This document shows, one piece after another, positions 52,200 to 61,126 of a DNA stretch of 64,000 nt (position 1 is its first letter; each line of letters starts with the position of its first letter). The DNA lies in NCBI RefSeq assembly GCF_021390645.1, contig NZ_JAJEJT010000002.1:1922001-1986000 (forward strand), in the 5' to 3' direction. The stretch is from Paraburkholderia flagellata. GTDB lineage: Bacteria; Pseudomonadota; Gammaproteobacteria; Burkholderiales; Burkholderiaceae. Position numbers and translations under genes: made by a program. Under the pieces are notes generated by a model. That model was not told the origin of the DNA and did no database searches. It was given only the letters and a program-made list of their open reading frames with translations.

Positions 52200-53498
52200 A
52201 TGGTCCTTCACGATTCAATGACCAGAGTCTACCTCGAGTCTCCCGGCGTTCTCACGGCTCGGGAGTCGACACCGAATCCCGAGCTCGCACTGCGCCTCGT
52301 CGAATCGACATCGCAGATTGTACTGGCTGTCGTGGTCATAGTCATCGCGGTCATGGTTGCCCTCGCAGTCCGCAGGGGCCGCAACTTCTTCTACCGCATG
52401 AAGGATGAACAGCATATGTTCGAAAGGGAGCGTATGAGTGAAATTCATTCACTGCTTGAGATATCCCGGCGGCAACAGGCTGAATTCGCCAAACTGCTCG
52501 AGTTTATGAGCATACAAAACACCACAAACCTCGCAGCCACTGAAGGATCTGAAGGCATCTGGCGAGACCAGAGCGAACAAGCGCTCTATGCGATGTACGA
52601 CTCGCTCTCTCCAACCGAGATAGCAATTGCAGTCTTCACGTCACCGGCGAGCTTCCCTTCCATGGATCGCGGTCCGATTGGTTCGAGGTTCGTCACTGCC
52701 ACCGCAAAAGAGACTTATCTATGGGCGGGCGCCGTGGCCTATGTCATGGAGAATCGCCCCGAAACTTCGGATCGCCAGATTCTTGAGGCCCTGAATCGCT
52801 CGTTGCGAAGGACTGTGCAGCAGAATTTATCTTCGTTTTCTGGCTGGTCCGTTTCACCACTCCCGTTCGAAGCCCAAGCTCGCTTGATTGAGGACTTCGT
52901 GCTTGAGGCGGGATTGGATGTCTCTTTCCGCGAGATTGAAGCACGCACGAACGCAGCATACGAGATGCTGTTGTGGCGCGGCTTGATCGAAGACCCGCTA
53001 TGGAAAGGCGTGTCGGGCGTGGCACTCGCCGTCGCGCTGATCGTGCCGGTGCAGTGGTCGAGCACGCAGAGCGGGTTTTCGGTCAACGCCCTTGGCTGGC
53101 GTTATACGCAGCTAGGGGAAGGAAATAATACCGAGCGGTCGTTCAAGCTTCGCGTCAAGGAGGTTTCGAAGGCGGTAATTGATGAAATGGTTCCCGGCGT
53201 TTTGAAGATCGTTGGCGAGCTGAGTGAATCACCGAACCGTGTACAGGAAGACTCTGCTAGAGGCACAGGGCAGCCGTTCGGAAAGGCGAACCCGACGCAG
53301 CAAATGCAGGAGGCTCTCCGTCGAGCTGGCTTCGACCCGGGACCGGTAGATGGATTCTTCGGCCCCCTTACCCGAGGTGCTCTGATGGAATTTCAGCGCG
53401 CTTGGGGCTTGCCGGCGACAGGCAAGCCCGATGCGCAATCGATACAAATGCTTCAGCTCAAAAAGCCTGACCTATCCACACGAGGATCCGGTTTCTGA
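52200..53498 (+). CDS. Membrane-anchored protein with C-terminal peptidoglycan-binding domain
   Basis: A 432-residue protein from the ATG at 52200 (GAGGAG five bases upstream). One transmembrane helix (SQIVLAVVVIVIAVMVALAV, about residues 41-60) is followed by a helical region (SEIHSLLEISRRQQAEFAKL). An uncharacterised middle domain comes next, containing WVxP-like hydrophobic segments. The C-terminus is a PG_binding_1 repeat: QQMQEALRRAGFDPGPVDGF, FGPLTRGALMEFQRAWGLPA, TGKPDAQSIQML. Such proteins sit in the cell wall. Coupled with the exported amidohydrolase it could be an envelope-targeted pair. Confidence 0.75.
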   Translation: MVLHDSMTRVYLESPGVLTARESTPNPELALRLVESTSQIVLAVVVIVIAVMVALAVRRGRNFFYRMKDEQHMFERERMSEIHSLLEISRRQQAEFAKLLEFMSIQNTTNLAATEGSEGIWRDQSEQALYAMYDSLSPTEIAIAVFTSPASFPSMDRGPIGSRFVTATAKETYLWAGAVAYVMENRPETSDRQILEALNRSLRRTVQQNLSSFSGWSVSPLPFEAQARLIEDFVLEAGLDVSFREIEARTNAAYEMLLWRGLIEDPLWKGVSGVALAVALIVPVQWSSTQSGFSVNALGWRYTQLGEGNNTERSFKLRVKEVSKAVIDEMVPGVLKIVGELSESPNRVQEDSARGTGQPFGKANPTQQMQEALRRAGFDPGPVDGFFGPLTRGALMEFQRAWGLPATGKPDAQSIQMLQLKKPDLSTRGSGF

Positions 53499-53587
53499 AA
53501 CGTGCAGAACGCAATCAAACTTCGTCGTGCTCACGCCGCCGATGCCATTAGGCTGCATTCGGCCAGCGCGGCTGAGCTTATAACAGG

Positions 53588-54412
53588 TCAATTGCGGTTG
53601 TATCCGAAGGGGCGCGTCATAAGAATCTCCTTCCAATGGTTTTCCCGTTTGGCGATGTCGTCCTTCATCGTGTGCAGGTCGGCAATTTCCAGTATCGAGA
53701 ATCTGAGATCGGCAGCCCGGTCAGGGCCCGCCTCGATGCCGAATTCCCTTTTTAGGGCAACGTTGTGGCCATGCGTCGTCGCCGCGTAAATACACCACCG
53801 CCCCCAAATACCCTCTTCGCCGTCCGCCTTCCCGACGTATAGCTTGCCGGTCTTGGCGTCGGTAATGAGATAGATGCCCTTCACACTAGAAAGTGCCGCC
53901 TTCCACGATTCGACATTTTGCCGCACGACGATATCTAGTTGCCTTTTTGTCAACTGCACATTTTTGTAGCCTGGAAACAAGCTGATGCTCAGGCGTTCGC
54001 GAAGCAGCTCGGAAATGAGTAGATCATCGGCGAGAGTTTCACCGCGCGGGTACGAATTTCGCTGCTTATACTCGCTGGCGAGGTATAGACGTCCCACAAA
54101 TTCTTCGGCAGCCTCGACACGGGTCATGTTATATACGTAGTGGGGTTGTGCGTCCTCTACACGCTCTTCGCAACCATGGACTTGGAACAAGCCGACGAAA
54201 AGCCAACGCGTCGGGCTGTTTGCCTGAACCAAAGAAACAACGTACTCGCGTCCAAAATTTCGATTTCGCTGCCAGTTTTGCCATTCATCGAAATTACCCT
54301 CGAGAAAGACGTCGAGGGGGTGTTCGTGTTGGTTAAATCTTGCCAAGTGCACCTTAGACTTCGCGACGGAAAAATTAGCCTCACAAGTACGCAACAAATC
54401 GAACAACACCAA
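53588..54412 (-). CDS. GIY-YIG domain protein
   Basis: A 274-residue protein from a TTG at 54412 with GGAGG five bases upstream (a GTG at 54409 is an alternative). The C-terminal 100 residues are a GIY-YIG nuclease domain: KGIYLITDAKTGKLYVGKAD with GIY at 179-181 and YVG at 192-194, then RWCIYA (R205) and RENHWKEIL (E257), the metal-binding Glu. The N-terminal 170 residues are unlike known families (GNFDEWQNWQRNRNFGREYV). GIY-YIG domains cut DNA in restriction enzymes, homing endonucleases and anti-phage proteins. The gene lies just downstream of the PLC-KAP fusion, on the same strand with a 108-bp gap. Confidence 0.85.
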   Translation of the reverse strand: MVLFDLLRTCEANFSVAKSKVHLARFNQHEHPLDVFLEGNFDEWQNWQRNRNFGREYVVSLVQANSPTRWLFVGLFQVHGCEERVEDAQPHYVYNMTRVEAAEEFVGRLYLASEYKQRNSYPRGETLADDLLISELLRERLSISLFPGYKNVQLTKRQLDIVVRQNVESWKAALSSVKGIYLITDAKTGKLYVGKADGEEGIWGRWCIYAATTHGHNVALKREFGIEAGPDRAADLRFSILEIADLHTMKDDIAKRENHWKEILMTRPFGYNRN

Positions 54413-54520
54413 TTTTGCCTCCGGCGTTTGTAGTTTCGTGGGAGATCACTGCGAAGCGAGAGCGGTCTGGAGCCAATAATACCGGAGGACACGAGCCACA
54501 TGTCATGGCGGCAGGCACAC

Positions 54521-57500
54521 TCAACGAGACTTCGCTTCGAGGGAATACGTTCTGATTCGATTTGGATTGCAGAAGGAAAATCGGGCAACAAATGGCGCGT
54601 ACAAAGCCATTCTTACCAACGTAGAACTACTGTCGTGTTCCGGAACAAGGAGCTTAAGACCACGACTGAAATCCGTTGCACCGGGACTCCCCTGAAATAG
54701 CCCCTTTTCGAGTCGCTCTATTAGAGAGAGTATTCCGAGATCTTCTTCTGAAGCAATTGCCTGTTCAACTGCATATTGCTCAAACGATGCGGCGTATCCA
54801 GTGACGAACGCCAATTGAAGCAGAACTGCCTTGTAGTGCGGTGCCGGACCGCCAGGCTGCGCAGCGGACAACCAGTCGCTTGGCGTGGAATTCCAGAGAG
54901 TTGCCTTAATTACCCTATAACTATTGGCGAACCGTTTCAATCGACGGGGCGTGTTGCCAGCTATAAACGCGACTTCTTTCATGAAGTCTATTTCGCTGCG
55001 TTGCAAGACCACCCGTTCCTCAATTCGCATTGTTGGAACGTCGTTACCACTTAGCGTGCTTGCGACGCTTTCATCGCGTGCACTTCCAGGGCGAGGGCTG
55101 GGACCTTGTGATTCGATTTTAGGCTGAGGACCAAAGCCGGTGGGTTGCGCCGGAACTGGCTCATCGGGAGGTAACTCAGGGAGAGGGGCGTCGCCTGAAC
55201 CGATACCGGAACCAGATTGGGTGGAACCTTTTGATAGCGACGGGGCCGACGGTTCCGTTGGAATGTCGTCCCTGGTGTAGGCTTCGAGGAGTGCTGCTCC
55301 AGCGAGGTTGTCGACGGGCCTCACCCAGTAGGGAATTTGAAAAATCTTCTCAATGTAATCGTCGGGCTCAGCGACGATATCTCGGCGGCGGATATACCCA
55401 CCAGAATCTTCATTGTTCTGGCTAGTGAACGGCTCGGTAGCCAATTGCCCCCTATAGTAAGCTCGAAGGGCGCTAGACACCCAGCGGTAATCCACCGCGA
55501 CCACGACCACGAATAACGGAAATGCCAGCAGAAGGTGAATCGCTTGGAGAACCTCTGCAACTTTGTCAGGCCTGCACCGGTCGAGGTCATCAATGTAAAG
55601 GATAATCCTGTCAAAGTACCGAAGTTCTCCAGTAGGTGCGGATTCTTCCAGTCGCAGACCCTCGCGTTCTAACACGTCGCTATATCGCGCGATGGTTTCC
55701 TTCTCATAGTGGTCCAACGGCACAGTTTGCACGTCAGAACGGCACATAATTTGACTTAGCTGATCGAAGTCTCTTCGTATCGTGGCAACCAACCCTAGGT
55801 ACCGTGAGTAATCTTCGCCGCTCGCTTTCTCGCAAATGAATTCGTTAAGAAGCGCATGCGGGGACGTACGCTGGAAATCTTGTTTTGCGATCAAAAGCGC
55901 TTCCTCGGCGGATGCGACCACTCGTTCTGCTACAGCTACCCTCTCTCGTCTTGCCGCTCCGTCCTCCGCCGTATCCGAAGCTATCTCGCGTTGTATTCGC
56001 TTTGCTACTTCTCCTAACTTCGCAGTGGCCTCCGCTGTTTTTTTCGCTATCGAGTTGAGTGCAGTAAAAAAACCAAGTGCAGTCGCAATCATCCCCCCGA
56101 CTACGTTTGCAGCTTTTTTCGCGAGTTGCCAATCCAATATTCTTACCAACTCTCCGGCGGCCCAAGATCCCAAGATCATGAAGCCAAGGACGACTGCTGC
56201 CCAGACAAGGATTTGACGAGGGCCTAGCCGGAGCTTAGCTATCGACTTGAGAACGAGCACGTTGCGGCTGAGCAACGTGCGTGTTCTCTGCGCCTCCGTC
56301 ATCAACTGCCTGACCGATGCAATATCGGCTGGTAGCCCCAGGTCGTCCGCTGCCTGTAGCAGCTCATTTTGCTGTTCTGGCGTCATACCCCTTGCAAGCG
56401 CGTCGACGGCGACACCAGCAAGTTTTCCTGCGCTGATGCCTCGACTTCCAGCGCCACCCTCGGCCTCCGTCTCGTGACGAACTTCTTTGAGACTTGCTTG
56501 CGCGCGCTCGAGCTGTATGCGGGCCTCATTCACGCGCTCGATGCTCTCCATTCTGAGTCGCTGCGGTGTCGCGAGTTTACTAAATAACTTCTTTGCTCGG
56601 ATGTCTCCGTTTTCCTTTTTTCGCAAATGATCCTCAAGATTGTTAAAAATATGAGTCGCAAGGCTCGCCCACAAATTTGTCTCGACGTAATGCCAAGCAT
56701 TGAATTTTATTTGAACCGCCTCATTGGTGTATGCGTCACCCTTCAGCAACTTCAGCAAGTCGATTTGTGTCTCCATTCTCTCCATGAAGGACGATTTTCC
56801 CGCACCCCAGTCTCCGAATATTCCGATAGCAAAAGGCGCGATTGTTTTCTTGTCGATTGCAATCCGGGCGAAGGCCTCCGCGTCGGTTTGCGTCCCAAGT
56901 GCATCTCCAATGATCGTTGTCCGATCGTTGTCTAGAACGGCGCGACGCCTAGCCTCCAGCGGGTTGTCGAGGAGACCCGCCGTATGCTCGGATTGTGTCC
57001 CCGGTACATCGCCGATGGCGGCTGTCTGCTCGTAGTCTCGCGGGTCTGGGCTCCTGCCCCCTAGCAGGTTGTTGAGGAAATCCACCGCATGCTGGCGTGT
57101 GTGCATCGCGCCGAGCGTGGCCGCCGGGTCGAGCCCCGAGCGCCGTGCCGTGCCGCTCACGAGACTCTTCTGGAGGTCGTTCAGCGGGCGGCCGAGACTA
57201 GTCGCAATGAAGCCGGAGGCAGGCGGCGCTGAGATTGTCGGCAGGTCAGTACGCGGCGTGTCGAGCGTTAGCACCTGGGCGAGCGTGGGCGCCGCCTCAA
57301 CGCGCCTGCTTGCGAGCATGGCGGCAGGCGCGATGTCGAGCCAGTCGCGCAGCGTGGCGAGAATCGACGTGTGGTCGTAGGGCGTGGCGTTGGGCGAGCG
57401 GAACACGGTACCCGGTGCGATGTAAGGCGAAACCACGACCGCTGGCACGCGCACGCCAAAGCTGTCAAAGCTGAAGTCTTCGTCGCCAGGGTAGCTCGCG

Positions 57501-58432
57501 GCATCGGGCGGCACGGCGTTGGCGGGCGGCAGCACGTGGTCGTAGGTGCCGCCGTGCCCGTCGTAGGTGATAACGAGCAACGTTTCGGGCCACGCGGGCG
57601 ACGTGCTCACCGCCTCCCAGATGTCGTAGAGAAAGCGCTCGCCCGCATAAATGTCGTGTGGGGGATGCTGATCGTTCGGATCGAGCAAAAAGCGCGGCTC
57701 GATGAACGAATACTGCGGCAGCGTGTTGTTCTGGCAGTGTGAGACGAAATCGCTGAAGCGCTGGAAGTTCGGCTTGTATTTAGCATCCCATAACGTTGGG
57801 AACATCGTGAGCGTGAGAGACGGCGCAACGAGCTCGTCGCTGTAAACTGCCCAACTCACGCCCGTGTCGCCCAGTACGTTGAAAATCGTACGTACCTGCC
57901 AGTTGAACGGGTCGGGCGGTGAGCCATTGTCGACATGCCCGTTAGACGTTCCCGCGTGGGCGAACGCGCGGTTGGGCCAGGTCTGGCTCGGCACGCTCGC
58001 GAACCAGGCGTCCGAGACAGCGTATTCGCGCGCGAGCGTGGAAAGCACCTTCAACTGATCCGGGCTGTGGCACTGCATGACCTGGCTCGCGTCCGTCGTC
58101 GAGGTCGTCTCGTAGTTCTGCACGAAGCCGGACATGGGCGCGGCACCTGCCGCGTCGCCGAGTAGTTGAGCGCGCACGTTTACGAACGTATCTTGCGGAT
58201 CAGGGTCCGGCAGCGTCGCGGTGTAGGCCGGCGTGGTCGCGAGTATGGTGCCGCCCTCCCTCGTCGGATTGCCGAGACCTGCCTTGAGACCGTCGAATGG
58301 ATGCTCTGCGCTGGAGTTGGGCAAGAAATGCATGTGGCTGCCGCCGCTCGCGTACAGGCCGCCGAGCATCGTATCAAACGAGCGGTTTTCGAGCATCACG
58401 ACGACTATATGCTTGATGTTCAGGATGGACAT
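54521..58432 (-). CDS. Phospholipase C / KAP-NTPase fusion
   Basis: A 1303-residue protein with two halves. Residues 1-400 are a PLC/AcpA-type phosphoesterase: HIVVVMLENRSFDTMLGG (ENRSFD at 15-20), HDIYAGERF (H259), TYDGHGGTYDHV (D291, H293, D298, H299) and YDHTSIL (D353, H354). Residues 500-1300 are a KAP P-loop NTPase: Walker A IFGDWGAGKS (538-547), two membrane helices (741-760 and 776-795) and Walker B RIILYIDDLDRC (942-953). No signal peptide is seen. The N-terminal half is clearly richer in GC than the NTPase half, with a change near 57060. I know of no such fusion. SD GGAGAG precedes the ATG. Confidence 0.9.
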   Translation of the reverse strand: MSILNIKHIVVVMLENRSFDTMLGGLYASGGSHMHFLPNSSAEHPFDGLKAGLGNPTREGGTILATTPAYTATLPDPDPQDTFVNVRAQLLGDAAGAAPMSGFVQNYETTSTTDASQVMQCHSPDQLKVLSTLAREYAVSDAWFASVPSQTWPNRAFAHAGTSNGHVDNGSPPDPFNWQVRTIFNVLGDTGVSWAVYSDELVAPSLTLTMFPTLWDAKYKPNFQRFSDFVSHCQNNTLPQYSFIEPRFLLDPNDQHPPHDIYAGERFLYDIWEAVSTSPAWPETLLVITYDGHGGTYDHVLPPANAVPPDAASYPGDEDFSFDSFGVRVPAVVVSPYIAPGTVFRSPNATPYDHTSILATLRDWLDIAPAAMLASRRVEAAPTLAQVLTLDTPRTDLPTISAPPASGFIATSLGRPLNDLQKSLVSGTARRSGLDPAATLGAMHTRQHAVDFLNNLLGGRSPDPRDYEQTAAIGDVPGTQSEHTAGLLDNPLEARRRAVLDNDRTTIIGDALGTQTDAEAFARIAIDKKTIAPFAIGIFGDWGAGKSSFMERMETQIDLLKLLKGDAYTNEAVQIKFNAWHYVETNLWASLATHIFNNLEDHLRKKENGDIRAKKLFSKLATPQRLRMESIERVNEARIQLERAQASLKEVRHETEAEGGAGSRGISAGKLAGVAVDALARGMTPEQQNELLQAADDLGLPADIASVRQLMTEAQRTRTLLSRNVLVLKSIAKLRLGPRQILVWAAVVLGFMILGSWAAGELVRILDWQLAKKAANVVGGMIATALGFFTALNSIAKKTAEATAKLGEVAKRIQREIASDTAEDGAARRERVAVAERVVASAEEALLIAKQDFQRTSPHALLNEFICEKASGEDYSRYLGLVATIRRDFDQLSQIMCRSDVQTVPLDHYEKETIARYSDVLEREGLRLEESAPTGELRYFDRIILYIDDLDRCRPDKVAEVLQAIHLLLAFPLFVVVVAVDYRWVSSALRAYYRGQLATEPFTSQNNEDSGGYIRRRDIVAEPDDYIEKIFQIPYWVRPVDNLAGAALLEAYTRDDIPTEPSAPSLSKGSTQSGSGIGSGDAPLPELPPDEPVPAQPTGFGPQPKIESQGPSPRPGSARDESVASTLSGNDVPTMRIEERVVLQRSEIDFMKEVAFIAGNTPRRLKRFANSYRVIKATLWNSTPSDWLSAAQPGGPAPHYKAVLLQLAFVTGYAASFEQYAVEQAIASEEDLGILSLIERLEKGLFQGSPGATDFSRGLKLLVPEHDSSSTLVRMALYAPFVARFSFCNPNRIRTYSLEAKSR

Positions 58433-59167
58433 GGCTCTCTCCGTCGCGCGTTAGCAGGGCGAGGTTGACGCAGAGTATTGGTACAGGGGCCGGCATTCCG
58501 CAAGGTTAGGGAACCCTAAGGCTTCGCCGGCGCTTCGTATGTGCTCTTCGATTGTGACCCGAGGCATGGCCCCCTCACCGGGCTGTCTTTTTCGCAGCGA
58601 TTTTGGTACTGCTGCTGACCGTCGAGCATTGGACCGATACCCTTTCGCCGGGTCCGACGCCTATTCGAGGTGACACCAGAAGCGCCCTCCAACCAAGCAG
58701 GTCGCTGCGGCCCTCATCTGCCGAGATACGCCCGCGCGGACGCCCCTACAGAGCGGCCTGCCTGAATCAGGATGTGTGCCAGTGCTCATTCCCCAAACAC
58801 CAGCTGCATTTGGAAAGTTCGCGGAAACTTTCCGTGGTGCCCCTCTCCCCTCAAACCCACTATCATGCGGAAGACTGCAAATTTCGCGGTAACTTAACGT
58901 GGACGCGAAGTAAAACTTAAGTTGTCAGAGCAGCTGATCCAGCCGCTGCGAGCCCTGCCGATCTCAGCCGTACGTGCGCCATCGCACATTCCTGCGCCTC
59001 GCAATCCGAGGTGCAGAGGCTATATTTGTAGATCTAAGGTTCAGCACGCGCATCGCACGCGATTTCGCATTTGCGGAGGCAGCACCCGACACGTTACTCA
59101 GGATTGCGAACAAGTGTGACGTCGATTCGCAGCGTGTGGCGGTTCAATTGCGTGTAAGGAGCTAGCG
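58433..59167. other. Divergent promoter region with repeated motif
   Basis: About 735 bp between the PLC-KAP gene and the DUF2235 gene. It must contain both promoters. A perfect palindrome and a partial direct copy of it lie at 58812-58902 (listed separately). No gene is supported. Confidence 0.5.
58812..58902. repeat. Palindrome plus degenerate direct repeat
   Basis: Perfect arms GGAAAGTT (58812-58819) and AACTTTCC (58826-58833) surround CGCGGA. The sequence TTCGCGGNAACTTNNCGTGG is found at 58818-58837 and again at 58883-58902. The layout resembles paired recombinase or regulator sites. Confidence 0.6.
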
Positions 59168-60355
59168 ATGTCCAAAACGATAGTCTTTTGCGCAGACGGT
59201 ACGTGGAACGGACCCGAAGATCCGGCAGGAAAAGGCGACGGAGTCGCTCCCGAAGCTGAGGCGGGATGTCAGCCCGAACTGACCAACGTATGCAAGCTTT
59301 TCGCGTGGCTCGATGGAACCATGCTGCCCGAAGGAACCGACTGGGGTGGCATCGAGATGGAAAAGGCCCTTTCGGACGCAGACGGCAACCCCGTACAAAT
59401 CGCGAAATATATTCACGGGGTCGGAAATTCCCAGCAACTGATCGATAAAGTCGCGGGCGGCGCGTTTGGCGTCGGTGTCGTCGCCCGCATCGCGCGCGGG
59501 TATACCTACATTTCGCGCAACTTCGAGGCGGGCGACAGCATTGTGATCGTCGGATTCAGCCGCGGAGCGTACACCGCGCGAGCCCTCGCGGGACTGATTG
59601 CGGGACAGGGTCTGCTTCGGCCCGATCTCGCTGCCATCGACGATCAGAATCGTTATGACACCGCGGTGGCGGCCTGGTATCGATGGAGGCACGGCCAGGA
59701 TACGACATTCCAGAAGATAGCGGACGGAGTGCTGGAGTTTTTGACGATCCACACCGCCTTCTCCAACCCGAAGCCTTTGGACGCCAATTCCTTTGTAGAC
59801 GCAAAAATCGCCGCCGTGGCGGTTTGGGATACGGTGGGTTCGCTCGGCATCCCAATCTACTATCAAGGTTCCGCCATCGATCTGTTCCGGTTCTGCGATC
59901 TCACTCTCAGCCCGAAAATTGGATTAGGCGTGCACGCGGTCTCGCTCGACGAGCAACGCAGGCCGTTCGAACCGACTTTGTGGAATCCCAACCCGAACGT
60001 GACACAAGCGCTTTTTCCCGGCGGTCATTGCGATGTCGGCGGCGGCTATCCCGATCACGGCCTCTCCGACGGCCCCCTGCTCTGGGTCGCGGACAGGTTG
60101 CAGCATACGGACGTGGGATTGCACTTGGCGCTGCGTCCTCCCGTTGCCGTCCAATCCGATCCATTGGGCCCGCGACACCGGGAATGGGTAGAGGATCGTG
60201 TCTGGCTGGCCGCCGGTGTGGCGCCGCGAGCCTTCCCGGCAGGCATGGTTGTCAACGACAACATACGGCAGCGCATGAACGGCCAACCTGAGGATCTTTT
60301 TGGGGCTGCCGGTCAGCAGCCGACTTATTCGCCGGGTAACTTGCCCCCGCGCTGA
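59168..60355 (+). CDS. DUF2235-family (Tle1-like) alpha/beta hydrolase
   Basis: A 395-residue DUF2235 protein. It starts SKTIVFCADGTWNGPED, the family hallmark. The nucleophile elbow is VGFSRGAYTARALA (S131 in GFSRG), with a candidate Asp221 in VAVWDTVGSLG and His287 in FPGGHCDVGGGY. The known relative Tle1 is a phospholipase effector of type VI secretion. No Vgr, PAAR or immunity gene is visible, so delivery is not shown. SD AAGGAG precedes the ATG. It diverges from the PLC-KAP fusion across 735 bp, which puts two lipid-hydrolase families side by side. Confidence 0.9.
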   Translation: MSKTIVFCADGTWNGPEDPAGKGDGVAPEAEAGCQPELTNVCKLFAWLDGTMLPEGTDWGGIEMEKALSDADGNPVQIAKYIHGVGNSQQLIDKVAGGAFGVGVVARIARGYTYISRNFEAGDSIVIVGFSRGAYTARALAGLIAGQGLLRPDLAAIDDQNRYDTAVAAWYRWRHGQDTTFQKIADGVLEFLTIHTAFSNPKPLDANSFVDAKIAAVAVWDTVGSLGIPIYYQGSAIDLFRFCDLTLSPKIGLGVHAVSLDEQRRPFEPTLWNPNPNVTQALFPGGHCDVGGGYPDHGLSDGPLLWVADRLQHTDVGLHLALRPPVAVQSDPLGPRHREWVEDRVWLAAGVAPRAFPAGMVVNDNIRQRMNGQPEDLFGAAGQQPTYSPGNLPPR

Positions 60356-60394
60356 GCGCAATTTCCGCCGCAGCGCAACCGATCGAAGCGCGCC

Positions 60395-61126
60395 CTACAC
60401 TTCCAGCCATTCCTGGCGGACGCGCGCATCGGCTTTCAGCTGCTGCGGCGTCCCCTCGAACACGATCTGGCCATGCCCCATGACGTAGACGCGCTGCGAG
60501 ATATCGAGCGCAATGGCCTGCTTCTGCTCGACGAGCAGCACCGAAATGCCGCGCGCCTTCAGCGTCTTCAGGTACTCGCCCACCTGCGCGACGACGAGCG
60601 GTGCGAGCCCTTCAGTCGGCTCGTCGATGATGATGAGGTCGGGGTCGCCCATGAGCGTGCGGCACAGCGTCAGCATCTGCTGCTCGCCGCCGGAGAGCAG
60701 GCCCGCAGGCGTGTCCTCGCGCTCCTTCAGGCGCGGGAACATCCGGTACATCTCGTCGAACTGCCAGCGCGGCTTCTGGCGCCGCTTCTGGCCCGATCGG
60801 CTGCGCTTTTCGCCCAGCATCAGGTTCTGCCGCACGGTGAGCGTCGGGAAGATATCGCGGTTTTCCGGCACATAGCCTATGCCCCGGTGCGCAACCTCGA
60901 ATGTGCGTAGCCCACGCACCTCCTCGCCGCGCAGCAGAATCTGCCCTTCGCAGCGCACGAGCCCCATGATGGCTTTGGCCAATGTCGAGCGGCCCACGCC
61001 GTTGCGTCCAAGCAAGGCGACGATCTCGCCCTCGCCCACCTGCATCTCGACACCGTGCAGGATATGGCTCTTGCCATAGTACGCATGCAGGCCGCGCACT
61101 TCGAGCATGGAATTGGCGGCCGCCAT
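60395..61126 (-). CDS. livF: Branched-chain amino-acid ABC ATPase LivF
   Basis: A 243-residue ATPase of the LIV type. It starts MAAANSMLEVRGLHAYYGKS. Walker A is LGRNGVGRST (Arg in place of the usual Lys), the signature is LSGGEQQMLTLCRTLMGDPD and Walker B is IIIDEPTEGLAP. The ATG at 61126 overlaps the LivG stop as TGATG. The replaced Walker A Lys is worth noting but the signature is intact. Last gene of the LIV operon seen here. Confidence 0.92.
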   Translation of the reverse strand: MAAANSMLEVRGLHAYYGKSHILHGVEMQVGEGEIVALLGRNGVGRSTLAKAIMGLVRCEGQILLRGEEVRGLRTFEVAHRGIGYVPENRDIFPTLTVRQNLMLGEKRSRSGQKRRQKPRWQFDEMYRMFPRLKEREDTPAGLLSGGEQQMLTLCRTLMGDPDLIIIDEPTEGLAPLVVAQVGEYLKTLKARGISVLLVEQKQAIALDISQRVYVMGHGQIVFEGTPQQLKADARVRQEWLEV

